A stretch of 64,000 bases of DNA, taken from the NCBI GenBank assembly GCA_944472155.2, contig OX235279.1, forward strand, positions 177,547,868 through 177,611,867, written 5' to 3'. The notes beneath the pieces were generated by a model. The model worked only from the letters and a program-made list of their open reading frames with translations, was not told where the DNA came from and made no database searches. Positions 1 to 10,059 of this stretch are shown here, piece by piece; the stretch's first letter is position 1, and the number at the start of each line of letters is the position of its first letter. The position numbers were made by a program, and so were the translations under genes. Source of the DNA: Trichobilharzia szidati. Taxonomy: Eukaryota > Platyhelminthes > Trematoda > Strigeidida > Schistosomatidae.

Positions 1-254
1 AATTTAATCGTCGTTCCTTAGCATGGGGTCATTTTTCCGTTAAGCATCTGTTCGACCACCGAGACCTTAATCCAGTTGAACTAGAAAAGCTTGAAAAATC
101 ATCAGCCATAGGTCGTCTACATGCTAGAATAGAATCAGGCTACACAAATGATTTTGACAGTATTGAAATAATCCAGAAAAGCATTCCAGAAATCACAAAG
201 GACATCTCACTTCATCAGAAGCACTTCATATCAAATGGAATCCAAATTGTCTAA
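1..254 (+). CDS. C-terminal coding exon of an unidentified protein, cut by the window edge
   Basis: Reading from base 3, an open frame of 83 codons runs without interruption to TAA at 252-254, followed almost at once by TAG. The translation is rich in charged and polar residues (for example LNPVELEKLEKSS and ESGYTNDFDSIEIIQ) and has the balanced composition of a real coding exon rather than of AT-rich intron. I do not recognise the family; no transmembrane segment or catalytic motif is visible. The start lies outside the window, so exon boundaries and full length are unknown. It could also be the tail of an unrecognised transposon ORF, but it matches none of the element families seen elsewhere here. 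Coding status is inferred from frame length and composition only. Confidence 0.5.
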   Translation, partial: FNRRSLAWGHFSVKHLFDHRDLNPVELEKLEKSSAIGRLHARIESGYTNDFDSIEIIQKSIPEITKDISLHQKHFISNGIQIV

Positions 255-1233
255 ATAGGATTGATGGACTACAGCACCCACCTACCTCACTGCATGAAAT
301 GACAAAATCAACACAAATGTGATAAGCAATTTCATTACGTAAACACAGACTGTTTTTTTTAAATTTTACACACTTATCAAATCCAACAATCTATACCTGG
401 TTTTGTTATCTTTACCAAATAACCAATTTGACAGCGCAAAAATGCCCTCATGCTGAAGAACGATGATTAAGTTGTTGTATATAAGCCACTAGCATTAAAT
501 AGCGAAACATCAGTAAAAACAACATTATCGTTTTGTTTTTCATTCATTGGGAAATACAAAAAACCTTTATTATAATTTAAGCCTGACAATACTAAATGGT
601 GGTAATGCTGTCTCACCTCGATGACTAGGTTTGCAAAAATTAAACATCTGTTTGCTGAATCATTAGGGGGAGTAGCCACGAATTGGTTATTGTATGCAAT
701 ATCTATGGTGAACAGTTTGACTTAAACTGATTAAAAAAAATATACACATATTTCCATACATCTGTTTGTATGACAAAGAGTGGGCAGACTCCCGTTTTCC
801 ACTCAAAATGACCATTTTGTAAGCATGTGTCCTGCCCTATGGAAGCTTAATTCATTGCCCTAATTTGTTTGGAATGTTTTTTTCTTTTTACAAAACTAAA
901 AGTACAATTGTGAATGTCTGAGATTATCACCCGGCTAGCAGATATGACGGATACACTTAAGAGTGTTTGAAAACCAGTAGACCTTGAGACCTTTCAGAGC
1001 TACAGAGCCTTTTGACTCTGGCAAACAAAGAAACACAGCTCTTGACTTCATTTTTTAATATCCTTTGTATATGATTTTAAGCCTTTGGTCCAGAGAGGTG
1101 ATTCTGCCTTGAATTTAATGTGTTGGTTTGCTAAAATCGTGATTAAACAACTGGAGTTCCTGAGTAATATTTTACAGTAAATATGAACGTAAAACAAAAG
1201 CAATGGTTTCACCTTTACAATAAGCTAGCTGAC
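255..1233. other. AT-rich intergenic sequence
   Basis: No coding exon or complete mobile element is visible. It should hold the 3' end of the gene ending at 254 (+) and of the EF-hand gene ending at 1234 (-). Bases about 525-575 share roughly 45 bases with 33128-33182, which is noted separately. Confidence 0.5.
523..575. repeat. short dispersed repeat, copy 1 of 2
   Basis: A stretch of about 45 bases with core ttcattcattgggaaa, ending tttattataa, reappears with few changes at 33128-33182. On the minus strand it contains an AATAAA-like hexamer, so it may be the tail of an unrecognised retroposon. Too short to classify. Confidence 0.4.
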
Positions 1234-2707
1234 TTACGCTGTATTACATTTGTCAACTTTCTTCAGATATCCTAAATATTCATCCAAGGAAACTTTTCCA
1301 TCATCATTAGCGTCAGTTTCTTTGATAAAATTCTATACAAGAAAATTAATTAATTTCTGTATTATGAAGGTGATTAGTAAATTGCTTACTTACTTACTTA
1401 CTTGTGAATATGTACAAATATTGGTTTTGTAGGGATTTTGTTTGGTTGAATGGAGGATTACATTATGAGCTGACATCAGTTAGAGAACCACTGGAAAACC
1501 CAGGAGTGCTGCACAGCTGTTTCGTCTTAGTTTTGGACTCTTCATCGATCCGCACCCACCCATAGGGTCCGTAGCCAGGACCTTCTGGTGGGTGCGCACC
1601 GATGAAGAGTCCCAAACCGGGACAAAACAGCTATACAAAGTCTTAATAGAATTTAAAATAGCCATAATTATTAGAATAACATTGTATACCCAATTAAAAC
1701 TGTATGCATGAATGCAGTTAATGAGGCTGTCCTCTTCATATCATGGAAATCAGCTATCACGGCATTAGAGCTGAGCTTTTTCTTAAAGTAAAAGCGGAAT
1801 ACTGAAATTGGGTAAATAAACCTGTTCCGATGAATACTGGATGTAGCAAGGAACTTGATTTATGAATCTTCACCTTCAACACATTCAAACTGTATCCCAC
1901 TATAACCACTTTCTAACCTCCTTCTGTGCTGAATATTCATATCAGACTTTTAAATTATCAGTCTGCTTTTCAAGTATTTGGTTTTGTAGGGATTTTGTTT
2001 GACTGGATGGAGAATTTCATCATGCGCTGACATCATTTAGAGAAAACCAATGGAAAACCTATGAGTTCTGGACAGTTGAAGAGTCCCAAACTAGGTGGAC
2101 GAAACAGCTGTCCAGTACTGTCATTCTGATTGTCCTCAGTACATAAAAAGATAGAATGAATGGAGTAAGGGTACGAATGAACTAACTGCAAATGTACACA
2201 CATCTCACTGTGACGGATAATTATGGAATATCTGCTAGACAGTATTCAAATCGCTATACTACTTATATACAAATAAAACGTCCGACATCAGACTGGAAAT
2301 TCTTCAAATTCATCAGCTCTACTTACTAAGAATCTTAATCAACATTAGTCCGTTTATTCATACAGAAAGTCAATACATCTAAATACAGCACGAATGCATC
2401 GTTTTGAAATCCTACTTTGAATGCGAAAATACTTCCTAACTACTTTGATGCATTATTTCACAGAAAAACTTTCCTATTGAAACTAATGAATAGGTAAATG
2501 TTATGACTCACGCATAAAACAGTTTCCCGAGTTAAAATGTACATGAATTTTGAATATATATATTCTGTCAGGATCACTTACTTCGGCGAGTTTGGGATCG
2601 ACTTTAATCTCTTTAAAGCACTGTTGAACTTCAGCAAGTGATAATGACCCATTTTTATCCTTGTCTATTTTATTGAAGACTTCAATCCATTTTGCTTCTT
2701 GTGTCAT
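1234..2707 (-). CDS. 8 kDa-type EF-hand calcium-binding protein, two exons
   Basis: Exon 1 is 2707 down to 2582 and exon 2 is 1332 down to 1234, joined in phase 0 across a 1249-bp intron with donor GTAAGT and acceptor TATAG. The spliced product is 74 residues. Two canonical 12-residue EF-hand loops are visible: DKDKNGSLSLAE near residues 15-26 and DANDDGKVSLDE near residues 49-60. Both have acidic residues at positions 1 and 3, Gly at 6 and Glu at 12, so both should bind calcium. Size, two-hand layout and lysine-rich helices match the small cytosolic calcium-binding proteins of trematodes (the 8 kDa CaBP family, associated with cercariae and tegument). The start ATG is the first in the exon and gives the expected short N-terminal helix. 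The stop TAA is embedded in a GTAAGT string at 1237-1232, so an alternative splice at that point cannot be excluded. The intron holds two hammerhead-type SINE pieces. Confidence 0.88.
1425..1650 (-). repeat. SINE family D (hammerhead-type), fold-back copy
   Basis: The minus-strand body (1425 to about 1590) carries the family signature: gagctgacatcagttagag and ggaaaaccc, then a hammerhead-like block. From about 1590 the same block appears inverted on the plus strand, so the copy forms a palindrome around gtgggtgcg. Both hammerhead halves keep the stem II pair and a GAAA- or AAAA-type segment but have an altered CUGAUGA core. It lies inside the intron of the EF-hand gene. Confidence 0.7.
1968..2130. 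repeat. SINE family D (hammerhead-type), second fold-back copy
   Basis: The family 3' end (ttggttttgtagggatttt) and body lie in minus orientation up to about 2075. They are then joined to an inverted plus-strand hammerhead block at about 2076-2119 that includes gtcccaaacta, gacgaaac and agctgtccagtac. The core is changed from CUGAUGA, so self-cleavage is unlikely. It has the same inverted architecture as the copy at 1425. Confidence 0.65.
2131..2500. other. unannotated intron sequence
   Basis: Rest of the EF-hand gene intron. AT-rich; no repeat or exon recognised. Confidence 0.5.
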
Positions 2708-3320
2708 ATTTTTAGCTGTTGCGCAGGAGAGAAATACAGTGATTCGGAAAGAGATAAACTAACACTTCTGCTGACTACAATGAAACTAGATTGACTTTTA
2801 TAGTCTATTGAATGACCTTAAATCCATTTTAATTCACTAAGTACATTATATATTATATAAAACAGACTTTTATGTAATCAACAATAGGATTGCTGTTAAA
2901 GTACTTGTTTCTTTTTACCCCAGGAATAATTATTAATACATATTTTATTATTATTATTATTAAATAAGTATATTATGTATAACTAAATTAATTGCAAAAG
3001 CACGAGTAACAGTGAAATATCTTAATAAAAGTACGCATAGAAACAATTAAACTATTATCAAATTAAAAAGTAGAAATATATTAATTAATTCATCTTGTTT
3101 CATTTTATACAAAATGCTTTGTTTTATCACACTTTTCAGGCGAGTGAAAGTTGTTCAACACAATGGGTATTGTTCTGATCACGTTTATTACTTAATGTTA
3201 GTTACGATGTAATATTCAGTTAAGTGTTGTTATGTAGTAAGGATAATCAGAAGGAAAAAAGTGGAATTTCATCTACGATGTGCAAGCAATCAGTTGGTGC
3301 TATGCAATGGAGCCTTGAAA
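2708..3320. other. AT-rich sequence upstream of the EF-hand gene
   Basis: This should contain the promoter of the minus-strand EF-hand gene, but no clear TATA or initiator can be singled out. It includes an ATT microsatellite at about 2944-2963. No exon or mobile element is recognised. Confidence 0.4.
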
Positions 3321-3812
3321 TTTTTTATTGCACACTAGTCAGTAACTAGTGTGACTAGACCTTCCTTTCCTGCAGACTGAATTCTGTCAGTCAGGTGTGC
3401 AATGTGACCACCATTCTAGGTAGCTCGCCATCACGCTGTACACATTGATTTGATGATATTATATAGTTGGAGGCAATCGGCCACAGGAAGCCCAAACTGA
3501 CCTAGGTTTCGTGCTAGTTGGCACTCACCAGTCAGTCAGCAAGGCGGATCGGCAACCTTGAAGGAACTCATGAACCTTCTGAGATTCGAACCCGCATCAT
3601 CCAAAGAGTGCTGCAGTCAGAGACGCTACCACTGAGCTATTCGGGCTCGCGATTGACCTCCTGTAGGACTGTAATGGATATTTTTATTGGACACTAGTAA
3701 CTAGTGTGACATGTCTAGTCCTTTCCTTTCCGTGGAGACTGAATTCTATCAGTCAGGTTTGCAATGTGGCCACCATTCTAGGTAGCTCGCCGTCACGGTA
3801 CACACTGAGATA
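3321..3812 (-). repeat. tRNA-like fold-back SINE family C, copy with duplicated flank
   Basis: The central part (about 3460-3660, minus strand) has a tRNA-like head: tagctcagtggtagcgtctc as A box and gcgggttcgaatctcag as B box. It is followed by the family body with tgccaactagcacgaaacc. A flank of about 125 bases starting ttattg(c/g)acactag and containing gactgaattct and ggtagctcgcc occurs twice in direct orientation, at 3323-3448 and 3679-3808, so the SINE sits between two copies of its own tail. Related to 18241-18715 and 42833-43301. Confidence 0.75.
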
Positions 3813-3914
3813 CGCATGACTGCGTATTCATTCAGAATGTTGAGCATAAATATGTGTGATTTTCAAAATTCATAATGGACAGAATCTGTGATCTTTTTCT
3901 CAGAAACTTCAATT

Positions 3915-4108
3915 TATTTATTATTTTTGATTACAGCTTGATCCCACACCGTATTTTCAGTACAAGTATGGAATTTTCAGCATGGATACCGGTAGCCCAA
4001 ATTTTGCAGGCCGACCATAGATATCGGGTGTGCGTCGGTAGGGTATCGAACTCCGGACCATGTGCACGGTCGGCGACAGTCTTGACCGCTGTGCCACCGA
4101 CGCATTTG
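3915..4108 (-). repeat. tRNA-derived SINE family B
   Basis: Read on the minus strand it begins with a tRNA-like head (gcgtcggtggcacagcggtc as A-box region, gttcgat as B box). It continues through a body with gcaaaatttggg and ends in a tail containing gctgaaaattccatact. The tail resembles the 3' end of the LINE family F seen at 47345-47421. Other copies are at 34915, 45968 and 48176. Confidence 0.78.
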
Positions 4109-5330
4109 TCCTTTAGAGAAGAATCACTGATAAAAACTACTGACAGCGTTTTACTTTTAGGTTAAGGCTCTTCAGGGTGTACTTCTTGACGTGTTAATAA
4201 TAAGTCGGGAAAATTCCAATTCAATTCCAGTGAGCTGGATGGACCATTTAATTACAACATATTGGTTGAATGCCAATGTGGTCATCTAGTAACCCAGCAC
4301 TCTATGGTTTCTTTCCTTGTAGAGTCATGGCTACGTACTCCACTTATGTCTCAATATGAGAAAGAGCTGCTTCTCGATGCACTGAGATTTTCATTTAGCT
4401 CACTTTTTACTATCGGTTTTTGAAAACCTTGCAGTATTTATTTACTCTGTTACGCTTTCTTCTTCCTTTAGCAATTTAATGAACGTCAGATCAGGACATA
4501 GATATCACTGAATATTTGAATTCTCTATGCAATGTTTTTATAACATTCCTTTCAGCGTTCCAGTTAACTTTCAAGCACCATTTTATTCTGACCTTGACCT
4601 ATTTTCATAAACCTGCCCCGAAAAAAAGTATTTATTCCACTGTGTCACTTTCTATAGGTGACCGCAGATGTAAACATGTATATATATATATATATAAACT
4701 TTCTCGTTAATCTATAAATTTTGTTCTTGAACAATTCTGACATGACCTGATGAAATTCCAGCCTCGTATGAGATAATTAAGTGAAATGTTTTAGTAATAA
4801 TTAATTTATGGCCTACATTTCACCCTTGAGAGTAAACTAGGAAGGAGATATAAGTGAAGGGAAGAGGTTGCTCACCACATGATAAAAGAAGTAAGTGTGA
4901 AGTAAGATAATTTATACACAAACTTGTCTACTAACAGGGATAGGTGAGTGTGTGACTGACCCCCTGTTGATAGTCCCTACATTGATATCAAGTGCAGTAT
5001 AGGCGTGTACAGAAATTTCGAAGAGGAGGAAAAAGGGGAATAAATAATGAAGGTGAAGGTGGGATATAATAAGCAGTAACACGCTGACGTGGAAGCTTGA
5101 TTAAAATTAAAAATCATGACTTACTAATGCAGTATGGGAAACTTAATAAGGAAAAGGGTGTTTCGGAGGGACTAACAGGGTGTAATCAAACAGACAAAGC
5201 TTAAAAACACTAAACACCTCCAAACCCTGGATGTTTTTTGTACGCTTTTCAACTATATCGTAACTGGTATTCATGACTGATATATTCTTATGCTTACGGG
5301 AGAATTTCTCTACCTGTCAATTACCACAAA
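4109..5330. other. sequence without recognisable genes
   Basis: About 1.2 kb with no convincing exon. A short TA microsatellite occurs at about 4678-4697. The part after 4850 may belong to the 3' flank of the Penelope-like element that follows, but I cannot show it. Confidence 0.4.
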
Positions 5331-6450
5331 TATATATGGTTGTTTTGTATGTGTGTGTACATTAAATTTGTCAAACGAAAATAAAATTAGTAAGTTCAGG
5401 TGAGTTGGATGTTGATATAAGAGAGTAGTAACAAAAGTGATGACTTGTCACAAACGACTGTTAAAGAAGAGTTACGTAATAAAACGAAATTACAATTATT
5501 AAGTTCAGGTGAATTAAGTGTTGATATAAGAGGGTAGTAACAAAAGTGATGAGTTGTCACAAACGATTGTTAAAGAAGAGTTGCGTAATAACATGAATAG
5601 TTTAATGAAAGAGTTGTACTCAGGGTGTACATGGAAACAAAATAACATATGGAATTACACAAGGGTTTTAAGTAGAAAAATAAGCATACAAACAAAAGCC
5701 AAGTCAAACCAAACAAACAAACAAAGAAAAGTTAAGTCAAATCAACACAGTTGTTACCATGGGAGTAGAAATGCTTGAATAATTTTCTTTTGTATGCATA
5801 GTTCTGGTTCCTCTAGCTTAATGGCTAGGGATTCTGCGATGCAAAGAAGACGGAATCGTACTGTATTTGGAAGGTTGTTCTTCATTTTGTAGGTTACTTT
5901 GAAGGAGGCGTTTGTTGAGATTGAACGACCAGGGTTGACGAGGTGTTCTATTATTGCACTCCTTATGCAGCCATCACTTCCTTTCTGTAGCCACGCTGGA
6001 TAGTGTTCTTTGACCCTTTTTGACAGGATACACGTTGAACGACCGATGTACCTGGCTCCGCAACAACAGGTGAACTGATTTATACACATAGAAGTGGTCA
6101 GGTGTGGGATCTTGTCTTTTGGGCTTCTGCAAATCAGCGGATGACTAGAGAAGACTACTCTCAATGTTGGGGCAAAGAAAGTTCTTCTTAAAGAGGTGGA
6201 GATTCTCCTTCTAAGGACGTCACTGAGTAGGTCTCCCTTGAAGTCGAGCTTCATATAAAGTATCTTTTTTGGCACAGATGCTGTTTCTTGCTTTCGGATT
6301 TTTGTTTGATGTTTTTGTCCACGAATCTTGATGGGTAACCGTTTTGTTACTACCCTCTTATATCAACACTTAATTCACCTGAACTTACTAAACGTATTTT
6401 CGTTTGACAAATTTAACGTACACACACATACAAAACAACCATATATATTT
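5331..6450 (-). mobile_element. Penelope-like element remnant with inverted terminal repeats (P1)
   Basis: A minus-strand GIY-YIG endonuclease frame (6275 down to 5754) is bounded by inverted repeats of about 110 bases at 5331-5440 and 6340-6449. The left side is further duplicated in tandem: about 95 bases at 5392-5486 recur at 5500-5594 with the same order of blocks. Terminal repeats in tandem and inverted arrangement are typical of Penelope-like elements, which are often 5' truncated. Here the reverse transcriptase is missing and the frame runs straight into the right-hand repeat. The same layout is seen at 58774-59842. Confidence 0.8.
5754..6275 (-). CDS. Penelope-like GIY-YIG endonuclease domain, 5'-truncated ORF
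   Basis: An uninterrupted 173-residue frame. A cysteine-rich block is followed by CCCGARYIGRS, which carries the (G)-Y-I-G part of the GIY-YIG signature, and by KRVKEHYPAWL with the conserved Arg and Glu-His of Penelope-type endonucleases. The C-terminus ends in ELCIQKK and LLPW, matching the C-terminus of the separate copy at 52094-52450 (DLCFQKE and LPW). In intact elements this domain nicks target DNA and is fused behind a reverse transcriptase; no RT motifs precede it here. Upstream codons stay open back to about 6350, into the inverted repeat. The domain is intact in frame but the element is incomplete. Confidence 0.8.
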   Translation of the reverse strand: MPKKILYMKLDFKGDLLSDVLRRRISTSLRRTFFAPTLRVVFSSHPLICRSPKDKIPHLTTSMCINQFTCCCGARYIGRSTCILSKRVKEHYPAWLQKGSDGCIRSAIIEHLVNPGRSISTNASFKVTYKMKNNLPNTVRFRLLCIAESLAIKLEEPELCIQKKIIQAFLLPW

Positions 6451-6950
6451 GATTTTGTACAGCTATGAAAATGAATTCGCCAAAAAGAGACTCTTCGCTG
6501 AACTACTGGTCTTCTGTCTATTAATGTTTGAATGGGAATTTTTCATGAATTACTACCACAAAGGCACATTTGTGTTCTTATTGGAAGCCTATCTTTAGAG
6601 TAGACATTTTGTCTCTGATGGAAGGTGTTCTCTACCAGCGTTTACGTCAATTTTCTCACAACTATTGAAAACCAAACATAAGTGATTCCACTCAGCCTTC
6701 TGTTGAATGGATCTCTTGTATTTACCGTCTTATTTACGTCTTATGGTTGTGTCTAGAGAGTTAAACGTATCCTTGTTTACCATCGAGTTGATGAGCTTAA
6801 TATAAGTTTGTGCACCAGTGAAGAGTATGTTATTACATGAAGTGAACAAACCAGTGAGGCACATAAAATGAGCAGTTGTTTCTTCAGTCTGACCTCTGAG
6901 TTCTTCTCTTTAAAAACCTTCATAAAGTTAATAAAAGATGTACCGAAGTG
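6451..6950. other. unassigned sequence
   Basis: It contains a 64-codon open frame at about 6404-6598 with no recognisable domain. It may be flank of the Penelope-like element. Nothing else is supported. Confidence 0.35.
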
Positions 6951-6952
6951 TC

Positions 6953-7842
6953 TGTTATTATTATTGTTTCCTTGGGTTCCTAGTGGAATATAGGGCTTCA
7001 ACTGCACGTCTCCACTTGCTTCTGTCTTCTGTTGTGATTTTCACTTGCATCCATGTTAGTCCATACTGTTCCAACTCCTCTTCACACCATCTCCTCCATG
7101 TTACCCTTGGACGTCACACTCGCCGCTTCCCTTTCGGGTTCCACTCGAATGATGGCCTGACGCGCGATGTCACCCAACGGCCTCCTCAGCGAGTGTCCAA
7201 TCCATCTCCACTTCTTTCTCTTGCATATTTGTTGGGCGATTGGTTCTTGTTTTGTTTCTTCCCATAGTTTCTTGTTGGTGATTCTTTCCGGCCACCTGAT
7301 CTTCAGTGTGGAGCGAAGACAGTTGTTGATAAAGGTCTGCAACCTGTTGGAACGTGCGTCGGTGGCATAGCGGTTGGGACGCTCGTCGACCATGCACATC
7401 GTCTGGTGTTCGATACCCGGTTCGACCAGTCAACTGTAGATACATTTGAACTACTTTCTTTAAGGCAAACCTACAGTTTGAAATGCGGATAGTACGCTCG
7501 CCGACCATGCACATGGTCCGGGGTTCCATCCCTGGCCACCAACGCTCTCCTTTACCTCGCTAAGCCAGAAATAATGCTGGTGAAGAGGAAAAGTTGGACA
7601 TGAGGCTAGCAACCCCATCCTGTAAAATAAATACTGCTACAGAAACTTCAAGCCTCTGGCTTGAAGCCTTTTGTTCCACTGGGGAACGTGAAGGAAAAAA
7701 ACCCTGTTGGAAATATTCTTTGTGACCCACTGGCCAAGTTTCTGATCCGTAAAGAAGAAATGACTTGACGTTTGTATTGAAAATCCGAATTTTGTTGTTG
7801 ATGTTGAGTGACGCACACGAAGCGTCTGCTAACACTCCCTTA
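6953..7842 (-). mobile_element. RTE-clade LINE 3' fragment (R1), split by a SINE
   Basis: Minus-strand 3' part of the commonest LINE in the window. Pieces of the C-terminal frame are readable, such as RSNRLQTFINNCLRSTLKIR and KRKKWRWIGHSLRRPLGDIA. The element ends at 6953 in an ATT-repeat tail, as RTE (SR2-like) elements do. A family A SINE lies at 7353-7702 and the LINE resumes beyond it, so this insertion is older than the SINE. Frames are broken. Confidence 0.8.
7353..7702 (+). repeat. tRNA-derived SINE family A with two tRNA-like heads, inserted in a LINE
   Basis: The perfect 10-bp sequence cctgttggaa lies on both sides (7343-7352 and 7703-7712) and marks the target-site duplication. Two tRNA-like heads are present (about 7355-7432 and 7485-7545, both with cgctcg.cgaccatgcacat), followed by a single family A body and tail (caagcctctggcttgaagcc, then aaggaaaaaa). 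The unit therefore appears to be a dimeric or tandem-headed SINE that inserted as one piece. Confidence 0.82.
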
Positions 7843-7894
7843 TTTTAATTACAATCAGAGATGTCTTCTGTGAATAGAATACACTTACTTTACA

Positions 7895-9225
7895 GAATCA
7901 CTGTGCATTGACGAACGCTAGTCAAATCTTAACCTCATCTTCGTATACTTCAAAAAAGCCTTAGGTAGCGTTAACCGCTTCAACACTACGGAATGCCCCA
8001 AACCTTTTTCAACCCCATTCAACAGCTGTATCATAATGCCACAGGTCAATTGATCCACAGTGGAAAATTTGGGGAGATCTCTGAAGTGAAGATAAGAGTA
8101 AAATAAGGCTTCCTGTTATTACCATTGATAATCCTAATTGTAATGGATCACTGGATCATGCAGCAGACAGTGAGTGGGCGCGTGACAGGACACGATTACA
8201 ATGGGCTGACAAGAAGACCATGGAAGATCTGGACATTGAGGACAGCCTGTGTCTAATGTCACATAAACTCGAAAATACAAAAAGCTGGTAGAACTAGAAG
8301 CGAAGACAAGACTTTAGGTGAGCATACAGAAAATCGAGGTGATAAAGATAATGGACTCACACAAAAGCTTGGAGGATCTGGACTTCGCCGATGATATATG
8401 TCTGATTTCCCACAAACTGGAAGATATGCAAGTGTAAAGCAACAATTTAGCAGAAGAAGCATCAAAGATAGGACTTCAGGTGAACATAGAGAAAACAGAG
8501 GTGATGAAGATTCCTGGGCAGGAACAACAACAACAGACAACGATCAGCATAAATGGGAGGAACCTGAAAGAAACAACCTCCTTCACCTACCCGGGAAGCA
8601 TCGTTCCAACTACAGCCACACGGAACTGACGAGAACATCAAAGCAAGAATCGGAAAATCAATACAAGTTTTCACTACTCTCAAGTCTGTGTGGAGGTCAA
8701 CAGTACTGCTCAGCATGGAAATGAGATCCAGATTTTCAACCCCAATGTGAAGTCAGTTCTACTCAACATACGCATCAGAGACTTGCACTGCGCTTCATAA
8801 AGAGCATCTCAAACAAACTACAGACCTTCATTAACAGTCGTCTTTATTCAATACTCAAGATCAGATAGCCAGCCAGAAAAGATCAGCAATAGTGAGAGAT
8901 CTCTGGGGGCGAACCAACCAGGAACCGGTTGTCAAACATATAGTCAGGAAGATATGGAGATGGATTGGCCATACTCTGACGAAACAAACCATCAAGTGAC
9001 ATCACTAGACAAGCCATTGCTCGAGTGGAACCCGAAAGGGAAGCGGCGATTTGGTCGTCAGTGCAAGAGTGACATGGAGGAGGTCATTTGAAGAGGAGAT
9101 GAAAACGTGTGGGCAGACATGGAGCCTGGTGAAGACTGTAGCAGAGAACCGAATGCAATGGAGACGCGAGGCTGAAGCCGTATGTTCCTGTAGGAATTAA
9201 AGGAAACAATAATAATTATAATTGT
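7895..9225 (+). mobile_element. RTE-clade LINE fragment (R2), decayed, with internal duplication
   Basis: The plus-strand frame pieces include FVYFKKALGSVNR (motif A region) and LDFADDICLISHKLEDMQV (motif C). It ends at about 9195-9225 in gaattaaaggaaacaataataatt. The motif C stretch is present twice, at about 8225-8345 (diverged) and about 8368-8510, so the copy is duplicated or chimeric. Many stops and frameshifts; no product expected. Confidence 0.78.
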
Positions 9226-9249
9226 AATAAAGATAACCAGCAAGCAAGC

Positions 9250-9930
9250 AACAACAACAACAAGTGCCAGTCACTATCAACACGGAGGAAATTAGAAAGT
9301 GTTCACTTTCTTCATCCATCTAGGAAGCATCATTTCAACTACAAGTGAGACGCATGATGACGATGTCAAAGGCAGGATGAGAAAGGCAAGATAGACACAC
9401 CTTCATCATTCTGAAATCGGCTTGGAAATCTAATGCACTCAGCATAAGGAACAATTTCTGGATTTTCAAAACCAGAGTTAAATGACTCACTGCATCTGTA
9501 TGGGTCATAAACTTGGCGTGTCACGAAGAAAATTTCAAACAGGCCACTGAAGACTTCTATCAACATCTACCTTTGCTCTCTATTGGAGATTAGAAGGCCA
9601 GGAAGAATTAGCAACAAGAAAGTCTGGAAATGAAGCAATCAGGAACCTGTCACTCAACGAATCTGCCGAGGAAATTGGAGATGGATCACAGACATGCTAA
9701 AGAGACCATTGAGTGACCACTTACCAGCCCTTCAAGTGGAGTCCGAACAGGAAATGACGAGTTGGACGTTCGAAAGGGACGTGCAGGAAATCATGCGAGG
9801 GCGAGATGAGAGTTTATGGGCAGTCATGAATCCAGCCAAAGAGGACTGAATGGAACAGGACAGGATGAAGATGTGCTGTTCAAACTCTGTGTTCCACTCA
9901 GAGCCCAAGTGAATAATAACAATAAACAAT
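9250..9930 (+). mobile_element. RTE-clade LINE fragment (R3), strongly diverged
   Basis: Same order of blocks as the 3' half of neighbouring RTE copies: ggaagcatcatttcaact, gaaattggagatggatcac, then a closing gtgttccactcagagccc and an AAT-repeat tail. It is far more diverged than R2, so it is either an older insertion or another RTE subfamily. Confidence 0.6.
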
Positions 9931-10059
9931 CCCCACGTCTTTAAATTCTAATGTTAACAGATAAGGAGATCAGGTTTATAATACTAGTAAAACTTTAATG
10001 ACAAGAAATCCCTCAAAACATGGAAGTGTTCTCAATGTTGACTTTAAGAAAAGAATTGT

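Noticed and set aside
467..679. A 70-codon minus-strand gene
   Set aside because: AT-driven frame without domain, overlapping a short dispersed repeat.
5554..5778. A 74-codon Lys/Gln-rich plus-strand protein
   Set aside because: It lies within the Penelope terminal-repeat and 3' region opposite the endonuclease frame; low-complexity translation.
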